Shown: positions 25,180 through 33,180 of the stretch, piece by piece
How the letters are laid out: each line of letters begins with the position of its first letter
How positions within the stretch are numbered: the stretch's first letter is position 1
Assembly: GCA_934589065.1 (NCBI GenBank)
Contig: CAKTNN010000005.1
Location: 12,831 to 76,830 of the forward strand
Source of the DNA: an uncultured Oscillospiraceae bacterium
GTDB taxonomy: Bacteria > Bacillota > Clostridia > Oscillospirales > Oscillospiraceae
Length of the DNA: 64,000 nucleotides
Direction of reading: 5' to 3'
Made by a program: the position numbers and the translations under genes
The notes under the pieces: generated by a model
What the model was told of the DNA's origin: nothing
Database searches by the model: none
Seen by the model: only the letters and a program-made list of their open reading frames with translations

Positions 25180-26196
25180 TCAAAAACCTCCTTCAATTGC
25201 CACTGCGTGACACACCCCCGGAATGGGCAGCCCCTGTTGGGTAGAGGTGGGGGAGAGCAGCGCCCCTGTTCCGCAGAAGAGGATCCGCTTTCGCTTCCTT
25301 GCAGACAGCTCTCCCAGCAGGTGCCCGCACAGGGTAATGGCACTGCAGCCGCAGCCGGAGCCCCCGGCATGGACATCCTGCTTGGTGTTATCAAAGACCA
25401 TGCAGCCGCAGTCTGCGATCTTCCCGCCCAGGGAAAGGTCTTCCCGCCGGGCCATCTCCAAAAGCAGCTCTTTGCCGTACTGTCCCAGGTCACCGGTGAC
25501 GATGAGGTCGTAGTATTCCGGTGACCGGTTCAGATCCTGCAGGTGCTGCCGGATGGTGGCAAAGGCTGCCGGAGCCATGGCGGCACCCATATTGTTGGCA
25601 TCCTGAATGCCAAGATCCGTTACCGTGCCAATGGTGCAGGCGGTAATTCTGGGGCCGCTGCCCTGACTGCATACCAGGGCGGCACCGGAGCCGGTGACCG
25701 TCCACTGGGCGGTGGGGGTTCGCTGTCCGCCGTAGCCCAGAGGAAAGCGGTACTGCCGCTCGGAGGAAGCGAAGTGGGAGGAAGTCATGGCGGCTGCCCG
25801 GTCGGCAACCCCTGCGGACACGGCAAGGGAGGCCAGGAGCAGACTTTCTGCCATGGTAGAGCAAGCACCGTAAAGCCCTATGTGGGGCGTGCCGGTATTG
25901 CGCATGGTAAAGGCAGAGCCGATGCACTGGTTGAGAAGATCACCGGAAAATACCACATCCAGTTCAGAGCGCTCAATATGCGCCTTTTCCAGCAGCAGCC
26001 GCAGGGCAGTTTCCTGCATGGCCTTTTCCGCCAGCTCCCAGCTTTTTTGCCCGAAATAGGTATCCTGACTGGTTTTATCAAAGGTGTGGCCCAGAGGGCC
26101 TTCGGATTCCTTTTTTCCTGCCACACTGGCCCAGGCGGTGATTACCGGTGGATTGGGCAATACAAAACTGCTGCGCCCCCGCTTGTTTTCTGCCAT
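25180..26196 (-). CDS. spoVAD: Stage V sporulation protein AD
   Basis: Soluble SpoVA component with a thiolase-like fold, known to bind dipicolinic acid. The 338-residue protein shows PPVITAWASVAGKKE, GPLGHTFD, the core SGDLLNQCIGSAF, HIGLYGACSTMAESL (Cys position), TSSHFASSERQYRFPLGYGGQRTPTAQWTVTGSGA and the late VHAGGSGCGCSA. The start at 26196 is preferred over 26202 because GGAGG is 7 nt away rather than adjacent. spoVAE follows after 1 bp. spoVAC, which normally precedes spoVAD, is not here: a terminator and an NlpC/P60 gene lie upstream. Confidence 0.94.
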   Translation of the reverse strand: MAENKRGRSSFVLPNPPVITAWASVAGKKESEGPLGHTFDKTSQDTYFGQKSWELAEKAMQETALRLLLEKAHIERSELDVVFSGDLLNQCIGSAFTMRNTGTPHIGLYGACSTMAESLLLASLAVSAGVADRAAAMTSSHFASSERQYRFPLGYGGQRTPTAQWTVTGSGAALVCSQGSGPRITACTIGTVTDLGIQDANNMGAAMAPAAFATIRQHLQDLNRSPEYYDLIVTGDLGQYGKELLLEMARREDLSLGGKIADCGCMVFDNTKQDVHAGGSGCGCSAITLCGHLLGELSARKRKRILFCGTGALLSPTSTQQGLPIPGVCHAVAIEGGF

Positions 26197-26240
26197 AGCC
26201 ATCCCTCCATGCTTTTTTAAGAAGTATTCCCCGTATCCGC

Positions 26241-26273
26241 AAAAAAATACAGAGAGCGGTAGAGCTCTCTGTA
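26241..26273 (-). terminator. Intrinsic terminator of the NlpC/P60 operon
   Basis: On the minus strand TACAGAGAGC pairs with GCTCTCTGTA and is followed by seven T. It insulates spoVAD-spoVAE from the upstream genes, so the spoVA pair must have its own promoter in the 45 bp that remain. GGGGAATACTTC there resembles the SigG-like motif upstream of DUF378. Confidence 0.9.
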
Positions 26274-26287
26274 TAACGGTATAAAAT

Positions 26288-27280
26288 CTATGTCAATCTT
26301 TTTGCGCCGATGTAATGCTCCAGCCAGTAACCGGATTCCAGAGAACCGTAGGAAACCTTGGAGCGGGAATTGGGGGCGTGAAGAAACGTATCTTCTCCGG
26401 CGTAGATGCCCACATGGGTTGCGGTTTTGCCGCCCAGGGTGGCAAAAAACACCAGGTCACCGGGCTGCAGCTGCTCTTTTTCCGCATTTTCCCCCATTCG
26501 GTATTGGGCGGCAACGGAACGGGGAGCGCTGTAACCCAGGTTCCGCAGAACATAGTAGGTTAATCCCGAGCAGTCAAATCCCTTGGGACTTTCTCCGCCG
26601 TGAACATAGCGGATGCCAAGGTACTTTTCCGCCTCTTCCAGAATATCTTTTCCGGTAACGGGCTCCCCGTTTTCTTTCAGAAGCTTCCCGCCGGAAAGCG
26701 TCTGAGCGCTGGGGGGAAGTCCGGTGGACTGACCCTGAATAAAGAATTTGGGGCTGTTTTTGGAGGCGGCATTTTCGTATGGAATTTCCAGCAGCTTGAG
26801 TTGGGAGGAGGGAATATAGCCGATGTCTTCCCCAAAGAGCACTTTATAGTAGCCTTCGTTTACCCCAATGGTGTAGCACTTGTCATTTTGGGAAAGGGTG
26901 CAGAGCGCCTGAGATGTTTCCTCCGGGGAGGCGAGCAGAGCCGCCTTTTCGGGAATCACCCGCCCATAGCCCAATTCGATATTCTCTTTTGTCACAATGC
27001 GCAGGTAGCCGCTGAGCATATAGCCCTCTTGAAGGTTGTAGCGCACCTTATACCAGCCGCCGGCTTCCTTTTCCAGCAGGAGCACCACTTCGCCCCGCTG
27101 AGCCTTGGCAAGCTCAGCCGATGCGGTATTGGGGAATTCCCGCAGGCGAAGGGTATCGTAATTGACAAAAGCAATGCCCCCGATACCGTTTTCCTGGGAA
27201 GCGCGGCTTTCCAAAGGAAAAACGGTAAACAGGAGCACAAGCGTCAGAATCAGGCATATTTCTTTCTTAAGAGAACCCAT
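26288..27280 (-). CDS. Secreted NlpC/P60 endopeptidase with SH3-like domains
   Basis: A 330-residue exported peptidoglycan hydrolase. The signal peptide covers roughly residues 1-27 (LILTLVLLFTVFPLESRAS). Two SH3-like domains follow (about 35-100 and 105-170; cores GGWYKVRYNLQEGYMLSGYL and EGYYKVLFGEDIGYIPSSQL). The C-terminal NlpC/P60 domain has the catalytic Cys in KGFDCSGLTYYVL, the His in TATHVGIYAGED and the third residue in LHAPNS. Such enzymes cut the D-Glu-diamino acid bond of stem peptides. The start at 27280 has GGAGG 7 nt upstream. It lies 22 bp after a small unknown gene and shares its promoter; the terminator at 26.24 kb ends the unit. Confidence 0.92.
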   Translation of the reverse strand: MGSLKKEICLILTLVLLFTVFPLESRASQENGIGGIAFVNYDTLRLREFPNTASAELAKAQRGEVVLLLEKEAGGWYKVRYNLQEGYMLSGYLRIVTKENIELGYGRVIPEKAALLASPEETSQALCTLSQNDKCYTIGVNEGYYKVLFGEDIGYIPSSQLKLLEIPYENAASKNSPKFFIQGQSTGLPPSAQTLSGGKLLKENGEPVTGKDILEEAEKYLGIRYVHGGESPKGFDCSGLTYYVLRNLGYSAPRSVAAQYRMGENAEKEQLQPGDLVFFATLGGKTATHVGIYAGEDTFLHAPNSRSKVSYGSLESGYWLEHYIGAKRLT

Positions 27281-27302
27281 GGAATTCCTCCGCCGGATGG
27301 CT

Positions 27303-27593
27303 TTATTTTCCTGCCAGTGCACGCTCCAGCCAGACACAGCCAACATCCAGAGCGGTATACAGGCCGTCCTTTTCACTCTTCTTTACCACACGGTCCCGGC
27401 TTCTGGCGGCGGGGTCGGTGAGCTGGAGCTGGACGGAAACCCGGGTAGCAATATCGGTATCGCCCACCTTTTTGCTTTCCAAAACCTGGAGCATCACGAT
27501 ATAGGCATCGGCCATGGAGCCGTAGTAGATAAGATTATCCTTGCGCATCAGCGGGTGGCCCTTGTACATGAGAACTGCTTTTTCTTCAGCCAT
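27303..27593 (-). CDS. Conserved small protein of unknown function
   Basis: A 96-residue soluble protein that I do not recognise. It reads EEKAVLMYKGHPLMRKDNLIYYGSM and continues with two predicted helices and a strand (DTDIATRVSVQLQL), then a helix with DGLYTALDVGCVWLERAL. No signal peptide, membrane segment or metal motif is visible. The start at 27593 was chosen for AGGAGG 8 nt upstream. It is first in a two-gene operon with the NlpC/P60 hydrolase, under a TTGACG-17-TACAAT promoter, which suggests a role around growth or the envelope, though that is inference. Confidence 0.7.
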   Translation of the reverse strand: MAEEKAVLMYKGHPLMRKDNLIYYGSMADAYIVMLQVLESKKVGDTDIATRVSVQLQLTDPAARSRDRVVKKSEKDGLYTALDVGCVWLERALAGK

Positions 27594-27623
27594 GAATATT
27601 TCCTCCTGAATCATATTTCTTAA

Positions 27624-27652
27624 ATTGTAGCATAAGGGGACGGGCACGTCAA
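27624..27652 (-). promoter_or_regulatory. Promoter of the small protein-NlpC/P60 operon
   Basis: Minus strand TTGACG, 17 bp, TACAAT, about 30 bp before the start codon. Confidence 0.82.
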
Positions 27653-27726
27653 GTCGAAAACGAAAGGGGCAGAGGGTACAAAACCGTTCTGCGGCGCTGC
27701 ATTGTGCCGGACTTTGCGCCTGCGGT

Positions 27727-27764
27727 CATAAAACAAAGGGGCTTTTGCCGCGGCAAAAGCCCCT
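27727..27764 (-). terminator. Intrinsic terminator of ireB
   Basis: A perfect 14-bp palindrome AGGGGCTTTTGCCG/CGGCAAAAGCCCCT; on the minus strand it runs into TTTGTTTTAT. With no loop bases its tip opens to a short GCCGCGGC loop. Confidence 0.88.
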
Positions 27765-27778
27765 GATCGGACAAGGGG

Positions 27779-28030
27779 TTAATTGTGGTCAAAAAGGTAC
27801 TCCCGTACCAGAGCCTGCATCAGCTCGTCCCGGTCGATTTTGCAAATCATGCTCCGGGCGTTGCCATAGTTTGTGATGTAGGTGGGGTCTTCCGTCAGCA
27901 GGTATCCTACGATCTGATTGACCGGATTGTATCCCTTTTTGGTCAGGGCATCGAACACACTGCGCAGGATCAGCCGCATATTCTCCTTGTCATCGGGTAC
28001 ATTGAAGGTCAGAGTATCCTGATCCGTCAT
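27779..28030 (-). CDS. ireB: IreB family regulatory phosphoprotein (UPF0297)
   Basis: An 83-residue cytoplasmic protein. The start TDQDTLTFNVPDDKENMRLILRSVFDAL and the middle KGYNPVNQIVGYLLTEDPTYITNYGNARSMI are diagnostic of IreB/UPF0297. In Enterococcus IreB is phosphorylated on an N-terminal Thr by the PASTA kinase IreK and restrains cephalosporin resistance; the Thr-rich N terminus (T2, T6, T8) is kept. AAGGAGCTG precedes the ATG. The gene is alone on its transcript, whereas many Firmicutes have it before ruvX. A 7-bp inverted repeat overlaps its -10 box. Confidence 0.93.
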   Translation of the reverse strand: MTDQDTLTFNVPDDKENMRLILRSVFDALTKKGYNPVNQIVGYLLTEDPTYITNYGNARSMICKIDRDELMQALVREYLFDHN

Positions 28031-28071
28031 GGTCTTCAGCTCCTTTTCAAAATAATACGAATAATACGAGT

Positions 28072-28100
28072 ATTATATCGTAAGAATCCGGCGGTGTAAA
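28072..28100 (-). promoter_or_regulatory. Promoter of ireB with overlapping inverted repeat
   Basis: Minus strand TTTACA, 17 bp, TATAAT. ATAATAC-GA-GTATTAT covers the -10 box, and a further ATAATAC direct repeat lies just downstream in the leader, suggesting an operator. Confidence 0.72.
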
Positions 28101-28226
28101 GAGCTAAAAGGAAAAAATTTGTGAACATTGGAAGACCAGGAACTTTTTATGCTGAAAATGGATAATAAAAAGCCGGAAAAGGAAAACGTGCCGATTTTCT
28201 TCCGCACCTGCTCCGACCGAAAAAAG

Positions 28227-28589
28227 CTAGGCCCTGCTTTCCGGCAGACCGAAGCTGACGGCAATGGCATCGTCCACCATGGACATTTGCTTTTCGTCCA
28301 ACCGCCCCATGTGCTCCCGCAGACGGCGCTTGTCAATGGTTCGGATTTGCTCTAAAAGAATTACCGAATCCTTGGATAGGCCAACGCTTCCCCCGGCAAT
28401 ATTGATGTGGGTGGGCAGTCTGGCTTTTCCCGTCTGGCTGGTGATGGCTGCGGCAATCACCGTTGGGGAGTGCCGGTTGCCGGTATCGTTCTGCACGATG
28501 AGCACCGGCCTGGTTCCGCCCTGCTCGCTGCCTACCACCGGAGACAAATCGGCATAGAAAATATCCCCGCGTTTCACTGTGCTGTCCAT
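28227..28589 (-). CDS. mazF: MazF/EndoA (PemK-like) endoribonuclease
   Basis: A 120-residue mRNA interferase of the Bacillus EndoA type. Visible motifs: [31 protein letters not shown] (substrate loop and conserved Arg), [16 protein letters not shown], and [17 protein letters not shown] with the catalytic Thr. Normally an RHH antitoxin (MazE/EndoAI), often after alr, stands directly upstream. Here the 155 bp upstream have no antitoxin frame and the next gene is a lipoprotein. The toxin therefore looks orphaned locally. The start is ATG 28589 with GGAGTG about 9 nt upstream. Confidence 0.93.
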   Translation of the reverse strand: MDSTVKRGDIFYADLSPVVGSEQGGTRPVLIVQNDTGNRHSPTVIAAAITSQTGKARLPTHINIAGGSVGLSKDSVILLEQIRTIDKRRLREHMGRLDEKQMSMVDDAIAVSFGLPESRA

Positions 28590-28744
28590 ATTGCTTCACA
28601 CTCCGTACAGTTCTTACGGGCGGCTTTGCCCGTGGCTGCGCTACCGAACATTATGTAACGCGGCTATGCTTATTGTCCCACGGAAGGTGCCTTTTTATAC
28701 GGGAGCGGAAATCTTTCGGAACGAAAACACCGCCGCGACCCATT

Positions 28745-29308
28745 CTATGCGCCCGGTTTCGAGGCTGTTCGGAATGCTTGGAGTTCCATCGACAGTATTT
28801 TTGTGCCACGGCAGCACAGCTCTGCCCGGACAGGCTTCCCGTTTTCCAGCCAGACATCCGCTTGAAGGGGATCGTCTTCAAAACTGTCGTCGATGGTCAG
28901 CCGGGTCAGGGAGCCCTCCGGGCCGCTGCTTGTCAGATTTCCGCTGCGCAGAGCCCGCAGAAATAGCCAGGGAGCGCTGACCGGGGAGACTAGGCCGTCC
29001 GCCAGCAGGGGGAAGGCGAGGGCTTTGTCATCAAAGGTCAGCTTTCCCTTTCCGGCTGCAACGGTTCCGGAAATACCCTGAATGGGTTCCGGAGCAGCCA
29101 CGGTAAAGGTCAGGTCTCCCTGCCGGTCACCCTGGCAGTCCAGGGTAAAGACAGAAAGACTATCGCCGTAGTCCGCGGTGATTTCCGCCTGAAAGCTGCA
29201 AAAATCGCTTTGCAAAATTTGCTGCCGGAGGGTAAGGGCTTCCTCTTCTCTGCCGGCGCAGCCGGTAAGGAGAAAAAGGAACAGCAGTGTTGCGGCAAGC
29301 CGTTTCAA
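28745..29308 (-). CDS. Predicted lipoprotein, possibly positional equivalent of YdcC/GerS
   Basis: A 187-residue protein with a lipoprotein signal (KRLAATLLFLFLLTGCAG; lipidated Cys at 17), then a beta-rich body with repeated strands (FQAEITADYGDSLSVFTLDCQGDRQGDLTFTV) like the LolA-type fold. The start is TTG at 29308, 12 bp after nnrD. In Bacillus and clostridia a LolA-like lipoprotein (YdcC; GerS in C. difficile) sits between acpS/nnrD and alr-mazEF; this gene has that position. Sequence alone does not prove homology, and its role, possibly in spore cortex or germination, is inference. Confidence 0.7.
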   Translation of the reverse strand: MKRLAATLLFLFLLTGCAGREEEALTLRQQILQSDFCSFQAEITADYGDSLSVFTLDCQGDRQGDLTFTVAAPEPIQGISGTVAAGKGKLTFDDKALAFPLLADGLVSPVSAPWLFLRALRSGNLTSSGPEGSLTRLTIDDSFEDDPLQADVWLENGKPVRAELCCRGTKILSMELQAFRTASKPGA

Positions 29309-29320
29309 TTACATCCCGCC

Positions 29321-30163
29321 TTATTTGAGAAGCTGCGGAAGGGTGTCCAGCAGATCACTGGGGAGCATTCCGTACTGCCCCAGGGACTGGGCGCTTATGT
29401 CGCCTGCTGCGCCGTGAAGCCAGGCGGCACAGGCGGCAGCCTCTATGGGCGCAAGTCCCTGCCCCAAAAGGGAGACGAGAATGCCGGAGAGCACATCGCC
29501 GCTGCCGCCCACCGCCATACCGGGATTTCCTGTGAGATTGCGGTAGTCCCGGCTGCCATCGGTGATGCATGTCCGGTGGCCCTTTAGCAGCACAATGGAG
29601 CCCGTCTCCTTTGCGGCTTCCCGGCTGGAAGCCATCCGGTCATTTCCTACAGGGCTAAAGAGCCGGGCAAATTCCCCGTCGTGTGGGGTGAGTATGGTGG
29701 GCGCGCCCCTTCCGCGCAGTATATCCTTATGTCCGGAAAGCAGGGTTATGCCATCGGCATCCACTACCACGGGACAACGGGCGGAAGAGAGCACGGCCTG
29801 CACAACGGAGAAGGTATCCTCCGATATCCCAAGCCCGGGGCCAATGAGCACGGCATCCATTTTGGAAAGCCGGGCAAGAATTTGTGGCAGAGCTTCAGCG
29901 CTCAGCATTCCGTCCTTTTCCGGCAGGGGAAATACCACCGGCTCGTTGAGCTTGATGGCTTCAATTTCATAAATGCTCTTGGGAACACCCAGGTATACCA
30001 GTCCCGCGCCGGAGCGCAGGGCACCCATGGCGGCAAAATAGGCCGCACCCGTAAACCCCACACTGCCGCAGAGCAGGAGAATTTTCCCAAAGCTGCCCTT
30101 GTGGGCATCCTCTGCCCGGTCGGGAAGCAGGGATAAAACATCGGCTTTTGTCAGTTCAGTCAT
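29321..30163 (-). CDS. nnrD: ADP-dependent NAD(P)H-hydrate dehydratase
   Basis: Repairs hydrated NAD(P)H, using ADP. The 280 residues are the ribokinase-like NnrD domain alone, without the N-terminal epimerase (NnrE) domain of fused forms. Motifs: KGSFGKILLLCGSVGFTGAAYFAAMGALRSGAGLV near 22-56, VLIGPGLG, VVDADGITLL, LTPHDGEFARLF and the catalytic-loop GNPGMAVGGSGDVLSGIL. It lies 11 bp downstream of the M32 carboxypeptidase and 12 bp upstream of the lipoprotein, all in one direction, so a four-gene unit with mazF is likely. Confidence 0.93.
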   Translation of the reverse strand: MTELTKADVLSLLPDRAEDAHKGSFGKILLLCGSVGFTGAAYFAAMGALRSGAGLVYLGVPKSIYEIEAIKLNEPVVFPLPEKDGMLSAEALPQILARLSKMDAVLIGPGLGISEDTFSVVQAVLSSARCPVVVDADGITLLSGHKDILRGRGAPTILTPHDGEFARLFSPVGNDRMASSREAAKETGSIVLLKGHRTCITDGSRDYRNLTGNPGMAVGGSGDVLSGILVSLLGQGLAPIEAAACAAWLHGAAGDISAQSLGQYGMLPSDLLDTLPQLLK

Positions 30164-30174
30164 AAAAACGTCCT

Positions 30175-31683
30175 TTATACGCCGTACAGCTTGCTGAATT
30201 TCTGCTCCAGGTAATCGGTATAGTATTTGGGGTCAAATTCTCCGCAGACCTCCCGGAAGAGTGCGCCGGGCTTTTTATAGCTGGCAAAGCGGTGGATGTG
30301 GGCCCGCAGCCAGTCGGTTACAGGCTGCAGGTTCCCCTGGGCCACATAGGCAAATACATCTCCCAAATCCTGCTCCATTACATGGAGCATCTGTGCGCCG
30401 TAGGCACTGCCCAGTGCATAGCTGGGAAAGTAGCCGATGCTGCCGCCGGACCAGTGGGAATCCTGCAGGCAACCCTCCCGGTCGGTGGGGACGGAAATGC
30501 CCAGGTATTCCCGGTACAGCCGATTCCACAGGGCGGGCACATCCTTCACTTCCAGAGTTCCGCCAATCAGCTGCTTTTCAATCTCGTAGCGCACCATGAC
30601 ATGGAGACAGTAGGTAAGCTCGTCGGCCTCGGTGCGGATGAGGCTGGGCTGGGCCTTATTGACGCCGCGGTAGAACATTTCCTCCGTCACGTCCTGCAGC
30701 TGGCTGGGGAAGTGCTCCTGCAGATAGGGGAAAATGGCGTGGATAAAGGCCTGGGATCTGCCGATGATATTCTCATAAAACCGGCTCTGGCTTTCGTGGA
30801 TGCCCATGGACACGCCCCCGGAGAGGACGGTGTAGTTATAGCAGTCATCCGCGCCCAGTTCATACAGGGCGTGGCCTCCCTCGTGGATGACGGAATACAT
30901 GGAAGAGGCCAGATCGTTTTCAAAATAGTGGGTGGTGATGCGTACATCCCGGTTGTTAAAATTGGTGGTAAAGGGGTGCTCGGTTTCCCCAATGCTGCAA
31001 TAGGCCCGATCCAGGCCCATTACCTCCATCAGATAGTCGGAGAATTCCCGCTGCTCCTGGATGGGATAGAGCCGGTGCAGGAAACGGTCGTCAATCTGTG
31101 GGACACGCTGAATTTTCCCAAGCAGGGGCACAATGGTTTTGCGGAGTTGGGCAAAGAACTTGTCCAGAATCTGAGTGTTCATGCCCTCTTCGTATTCGTT
31201 CAGCAGGGCATCATAAGCAGGAAGGTCAGGATTATAGTAGCCTGCAAATTTCCTGTTGTAATCTACGATTTTTTCCAGAACAGGGCAGAAGGAGGCAAAA
31301 TCGTTTTCGCTCTTTGCCTTGTGCCAGACGGCATCCGCTTCGTTCAGAAGTACCTGATAGTCAACGTACTCCTGGGCGGGAATCCGCTTCATGCGGTCAT
31401 ATTCCTTGCGGGCCTGCTCCAGCTCCCGCTTTTGCAAGGGGGTCAGTTCTTCCAGGCGGTCAGTCAGGTAGTCAAAGAGAACTCCGTTTTCCTCTCCGAC
31501 GGTCAGATTATATACGACCGAGCTGAGCACCTCCATGGTCTTGCCCCGGCCTTCGTAGGAGCCGCTGGGGGCTGCGGTGGCAGCATCCAGATATAAAACG
31601 CCCATGGCGTGGTTGTAAGCGCCCAGAGTTTGCTGGTAGCTGCGGAAGGTTTCCAGGGCTTGAGAAAGATTTGTGTATTCCAA
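30175..31683 (-). CDS. M32 family metallocarboxypeptidase
   Basis: A 502-residue cytoplasmic zinc carboxypeptidase. The zinc motif is HEGGH in SVIHEGGHALYELG, with the downstream Glu in GIHESQSRFYENIIGRS; other family blocks are YLDAATAAPSGS (near 35), FTTNFNNRDVRITTHYFEND, LRTEADELTY-type IRTEADELTYCLHVMVRYEIEK and HWSGGSIGYFPSYALGSAYGAQ. It resembles thermostable carboxypeptidase 1/YpwA. No ATG is near the N terminus; TTG at 31683 (LEYTNLSQALE) with AAAGGAA upstream is chosen, while GTG at 31725 is an alternative. It begins the minus-strand run with nnrD. Confidence 0.9.
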   Translation of the reverse strand: MEYTNLSQALETFRSYQQTLGAYNHAMGVLYLDAATAAPSGSYEGRGKTMEVLSSVVYNLTVGEENGVLFDYLTDRLEELTPLQKRELEQARKEYDRMKRIPAQEYVDYQVLLNEADAVWHKAKSENDFASFCPVLEKIVDYNRKFAGYYNPDLPAYDALLNEYEEGMNTQILDKFFAQLRKTIVPLLGKIQRVPQIDDRFLHRLYPIQEQREFSDYLMEVMGLDRAYCSIGETEHPFTTNFNNRDVRITTHYFENDLASSMYSVIHEGGHALYELGADDCYNYTVLSGGVSMGIHESQSRFYENIIGRSQAFIHAIFPYLQEHFPSQLQDVTEEMFYRGVNKAQPSLIRTEADELTYCLHVMVRYEIEKQLIGGTLEVKDVPALWNRLYREYLGISVPTDREGCLQDSHWSGGSIGYFPSYALGSAYGAQMLHVMEQDLGDVFAYVAQGNLQPVTDWLRAHIHRFASYKKPGALFREVCGEFDPKYYTDYLEQKFSKLYGV

Positions 31684-31795
31684 TTTCGTTTCGTTCCTTT
31701 CCTTGTTTTCTCTTAACCATACCACGTTTCCGGCCCAAGCGTCAACTGGAATGCAAGGGAAAATCCGGGATCATTATGGATTTTTTCAAAAACAC

Positions 31796-31824
31796 TTGCA
31801 AAACGGCATCAGGTGTGCTAGTAT
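31796..31824 (+). promoter_or_regulatory. Promoter of the pheST T-box transcript
   Basis: TTGCAA, 17 bp, TAGTAT. Transcription would start near 31831, giving a leader of about 290 nt. Confidence 0.78.
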
Positions 31825-31830
31825 AAACCC

Positions 31831-32104
31831 GTTGTTACAAAAGCTGCGATTGGGCTGCCTTGTGCTGGCAAACACGCATTTTCAGAGAGAGCGGGATGGT
31901 GAAATCCGCTTGCGTGCAGTGTGTGGGCTTTCTCCCAGGAGCCGCCGCCTGAAAGGGATTTTCAAGTAGGGAGGGTCGGGTGACGCCGTTATCCGTCTGG
32001 GGCGTGTCTGCGTCCGAAAAGTGCACTGCATAGCAGTGAATTGCGGGTGGTACCGCGGAAGGTTTGCCTTTCGTCCCGAACTGTCGGGAGGAAAGGTTTT
32101 TTGT
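31831..32104 (+). promoter_or_regulatory. T-box riboswitch (tRNA-Phe) controlling pheST
   Basis: The leader reads uncharged tRNA-Phe. The 14-base T-box GGGTGGTACCGCGG is at 32045-32058. Upstream, stem I has AGAGAGCGGGATGGTGAAATCCGC and the likely specifier TTC (Phe) at 31960-31962, followed by A. The terminator CCTTTCGTCCCGA/TCGGGAGGAAAGG with a T-run spans 32067-32104; the T-box side can pair to form the antiterminator. The combination before pheS is diagnostic. Confidence 0.93.
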
Positions 32105-32123
32105 TTTATTAGGAGGAAACGCA

Positions 32124-33167
32124 ATGAAAGAACAATTGGAAAGCATCCGTCAGCAGGCAATGACGGCTCTGGAAGAGGCTTCAACTCCTGCCGCTCTGGA
32201 GGAGCTGCGGGTTAAGCTGCTGGGCAAAAAGGGCGAGCTCACCGCAGTGCTGAAGCAGATGGGAAAGCTCTCTGCCGAGGAACGCCCGGTTATGGGCCAG
32301 ATGGCAAACTCTGTCCGTGCTGCCATTGAAGAAAAGCTGGAGGAGCGGAAGGAAACCATCCATGCCGCCGCCATGGAAGCAAAGCTGGCTGCAGAGGCCA
32401 TCGATGTGACCATTCCCGGCAAGGAATTTGCCATTGGTCACCAGCACCCCATGAATCAGGTGCTCCAGCAGATTAAGGATTCCTTTGTGGGCATGGGCTA
32501 CCAGGTGGTAGAGGGCCCGGAGGTAGAGCTGGCTGACTACAATTTTACCCGGCTGAACATTGAAGAGGGCCATCCCTCCCGGGACCGCTCCGATACCTTC
32601 TATTTCACCGATGATGATTCCGTGCTTTTGCGTACCCAGACCAGCCCCATGCAGATTCGCGTGATGGAAAATGCCAAGCCCCCCATCTGCATTCTGGCTC
32701 CCGGTCGGGTGTTCCGGAAGGACGAAGCCGATGCCACCCACTCTCCCATGTTCCACCAGATCGAGGGCCTGGTGGTGGCGGAAGACATCACCATGGGCGA
32801 CCTGAAGGGCGCGCTCATCGGCATTATGCGCAAGATCTACGGCGAGAACGCCCAGATGCGTTTCCGTCCCCATCATTTCCCCTTCACCGAGCCCAGCTGC
32901 GAAATGGATATGCAGTGTCACAAGTGCCACGGCTCCGGGGAAATTGACGGTCAGGTTTGCTCCACCTGCCACGGCGAGGGCTGGATTGAACTGCTGGGCG
33001 CCGGCATGGTGCATCCCACGGTTCTGGAAAACTGCGGCATCGATTCTGAAAAGTACTCCGGATTTGCCTTTGGCATGGGCCTGGAGCGTATGGCAATGGG
33101 CCGCCTGAAGATCAATGACCTGCGTCTGATCTTCGATAACGACGTTCGGTTCCTGAACCAGTTCTGA
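32124..33167 (+). CDS. pheS: Phenylalanine--tRNA ligase alpha subunit
   Basis: Catalytic class II subunit of the alpha2-beta2 enzyme; 347 residues. The N-terminal coiled coil (about 1-90) binds tRNA; motif 2 is RTQTSPMQIR with FRKDEADATHSPMFHQIEGLVV, and motif 3 GFAFGMGLERMAMGRLKINDLR. The segment at about 250-280 has two CxxC pairs with DnaJ-like CHGSG and CHGEG; related Firmicutes have Cys here too, so a zinc site is plausible. The start is the ATG after AGGAGGAAACGCA, just beyond the T-box terminator; the longer frame begins inside the riboswitch and is rejected. Confidence 0.96.
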   Translation: MKEQLESIRQQAMTALEEASTPAALEELRVKLLGKKGELTAVLKQMGKLSAEERPVMGQMANSVRAAIEEKLEERKETIHAAAMEAKLAAEAIDVTIPGKEFAIGHQHPMNQVLQQIKDSFVGMGYQVVEGPEVELADYNFTRLNIEEGHPSRDRSDTFYFTDDDSVLLRTQTSPMQIRVMENAKPPICILAPGRVFRKDEADATHSPMFHQIEGLVVAEDITMGDLKGALIGIMRKIYGENAQMRFRPHHFPFTEPSCEMDMQCHKCHGSGEIDGQVCSTCHGEGWIELLGAGMVHPTVLENCGIDSEKYSGFAFGMGLERMAMGRLKINDLRLIFDNDVRFLNQF

Positions 33168-33180
33168 GGAGGCATAGAAA

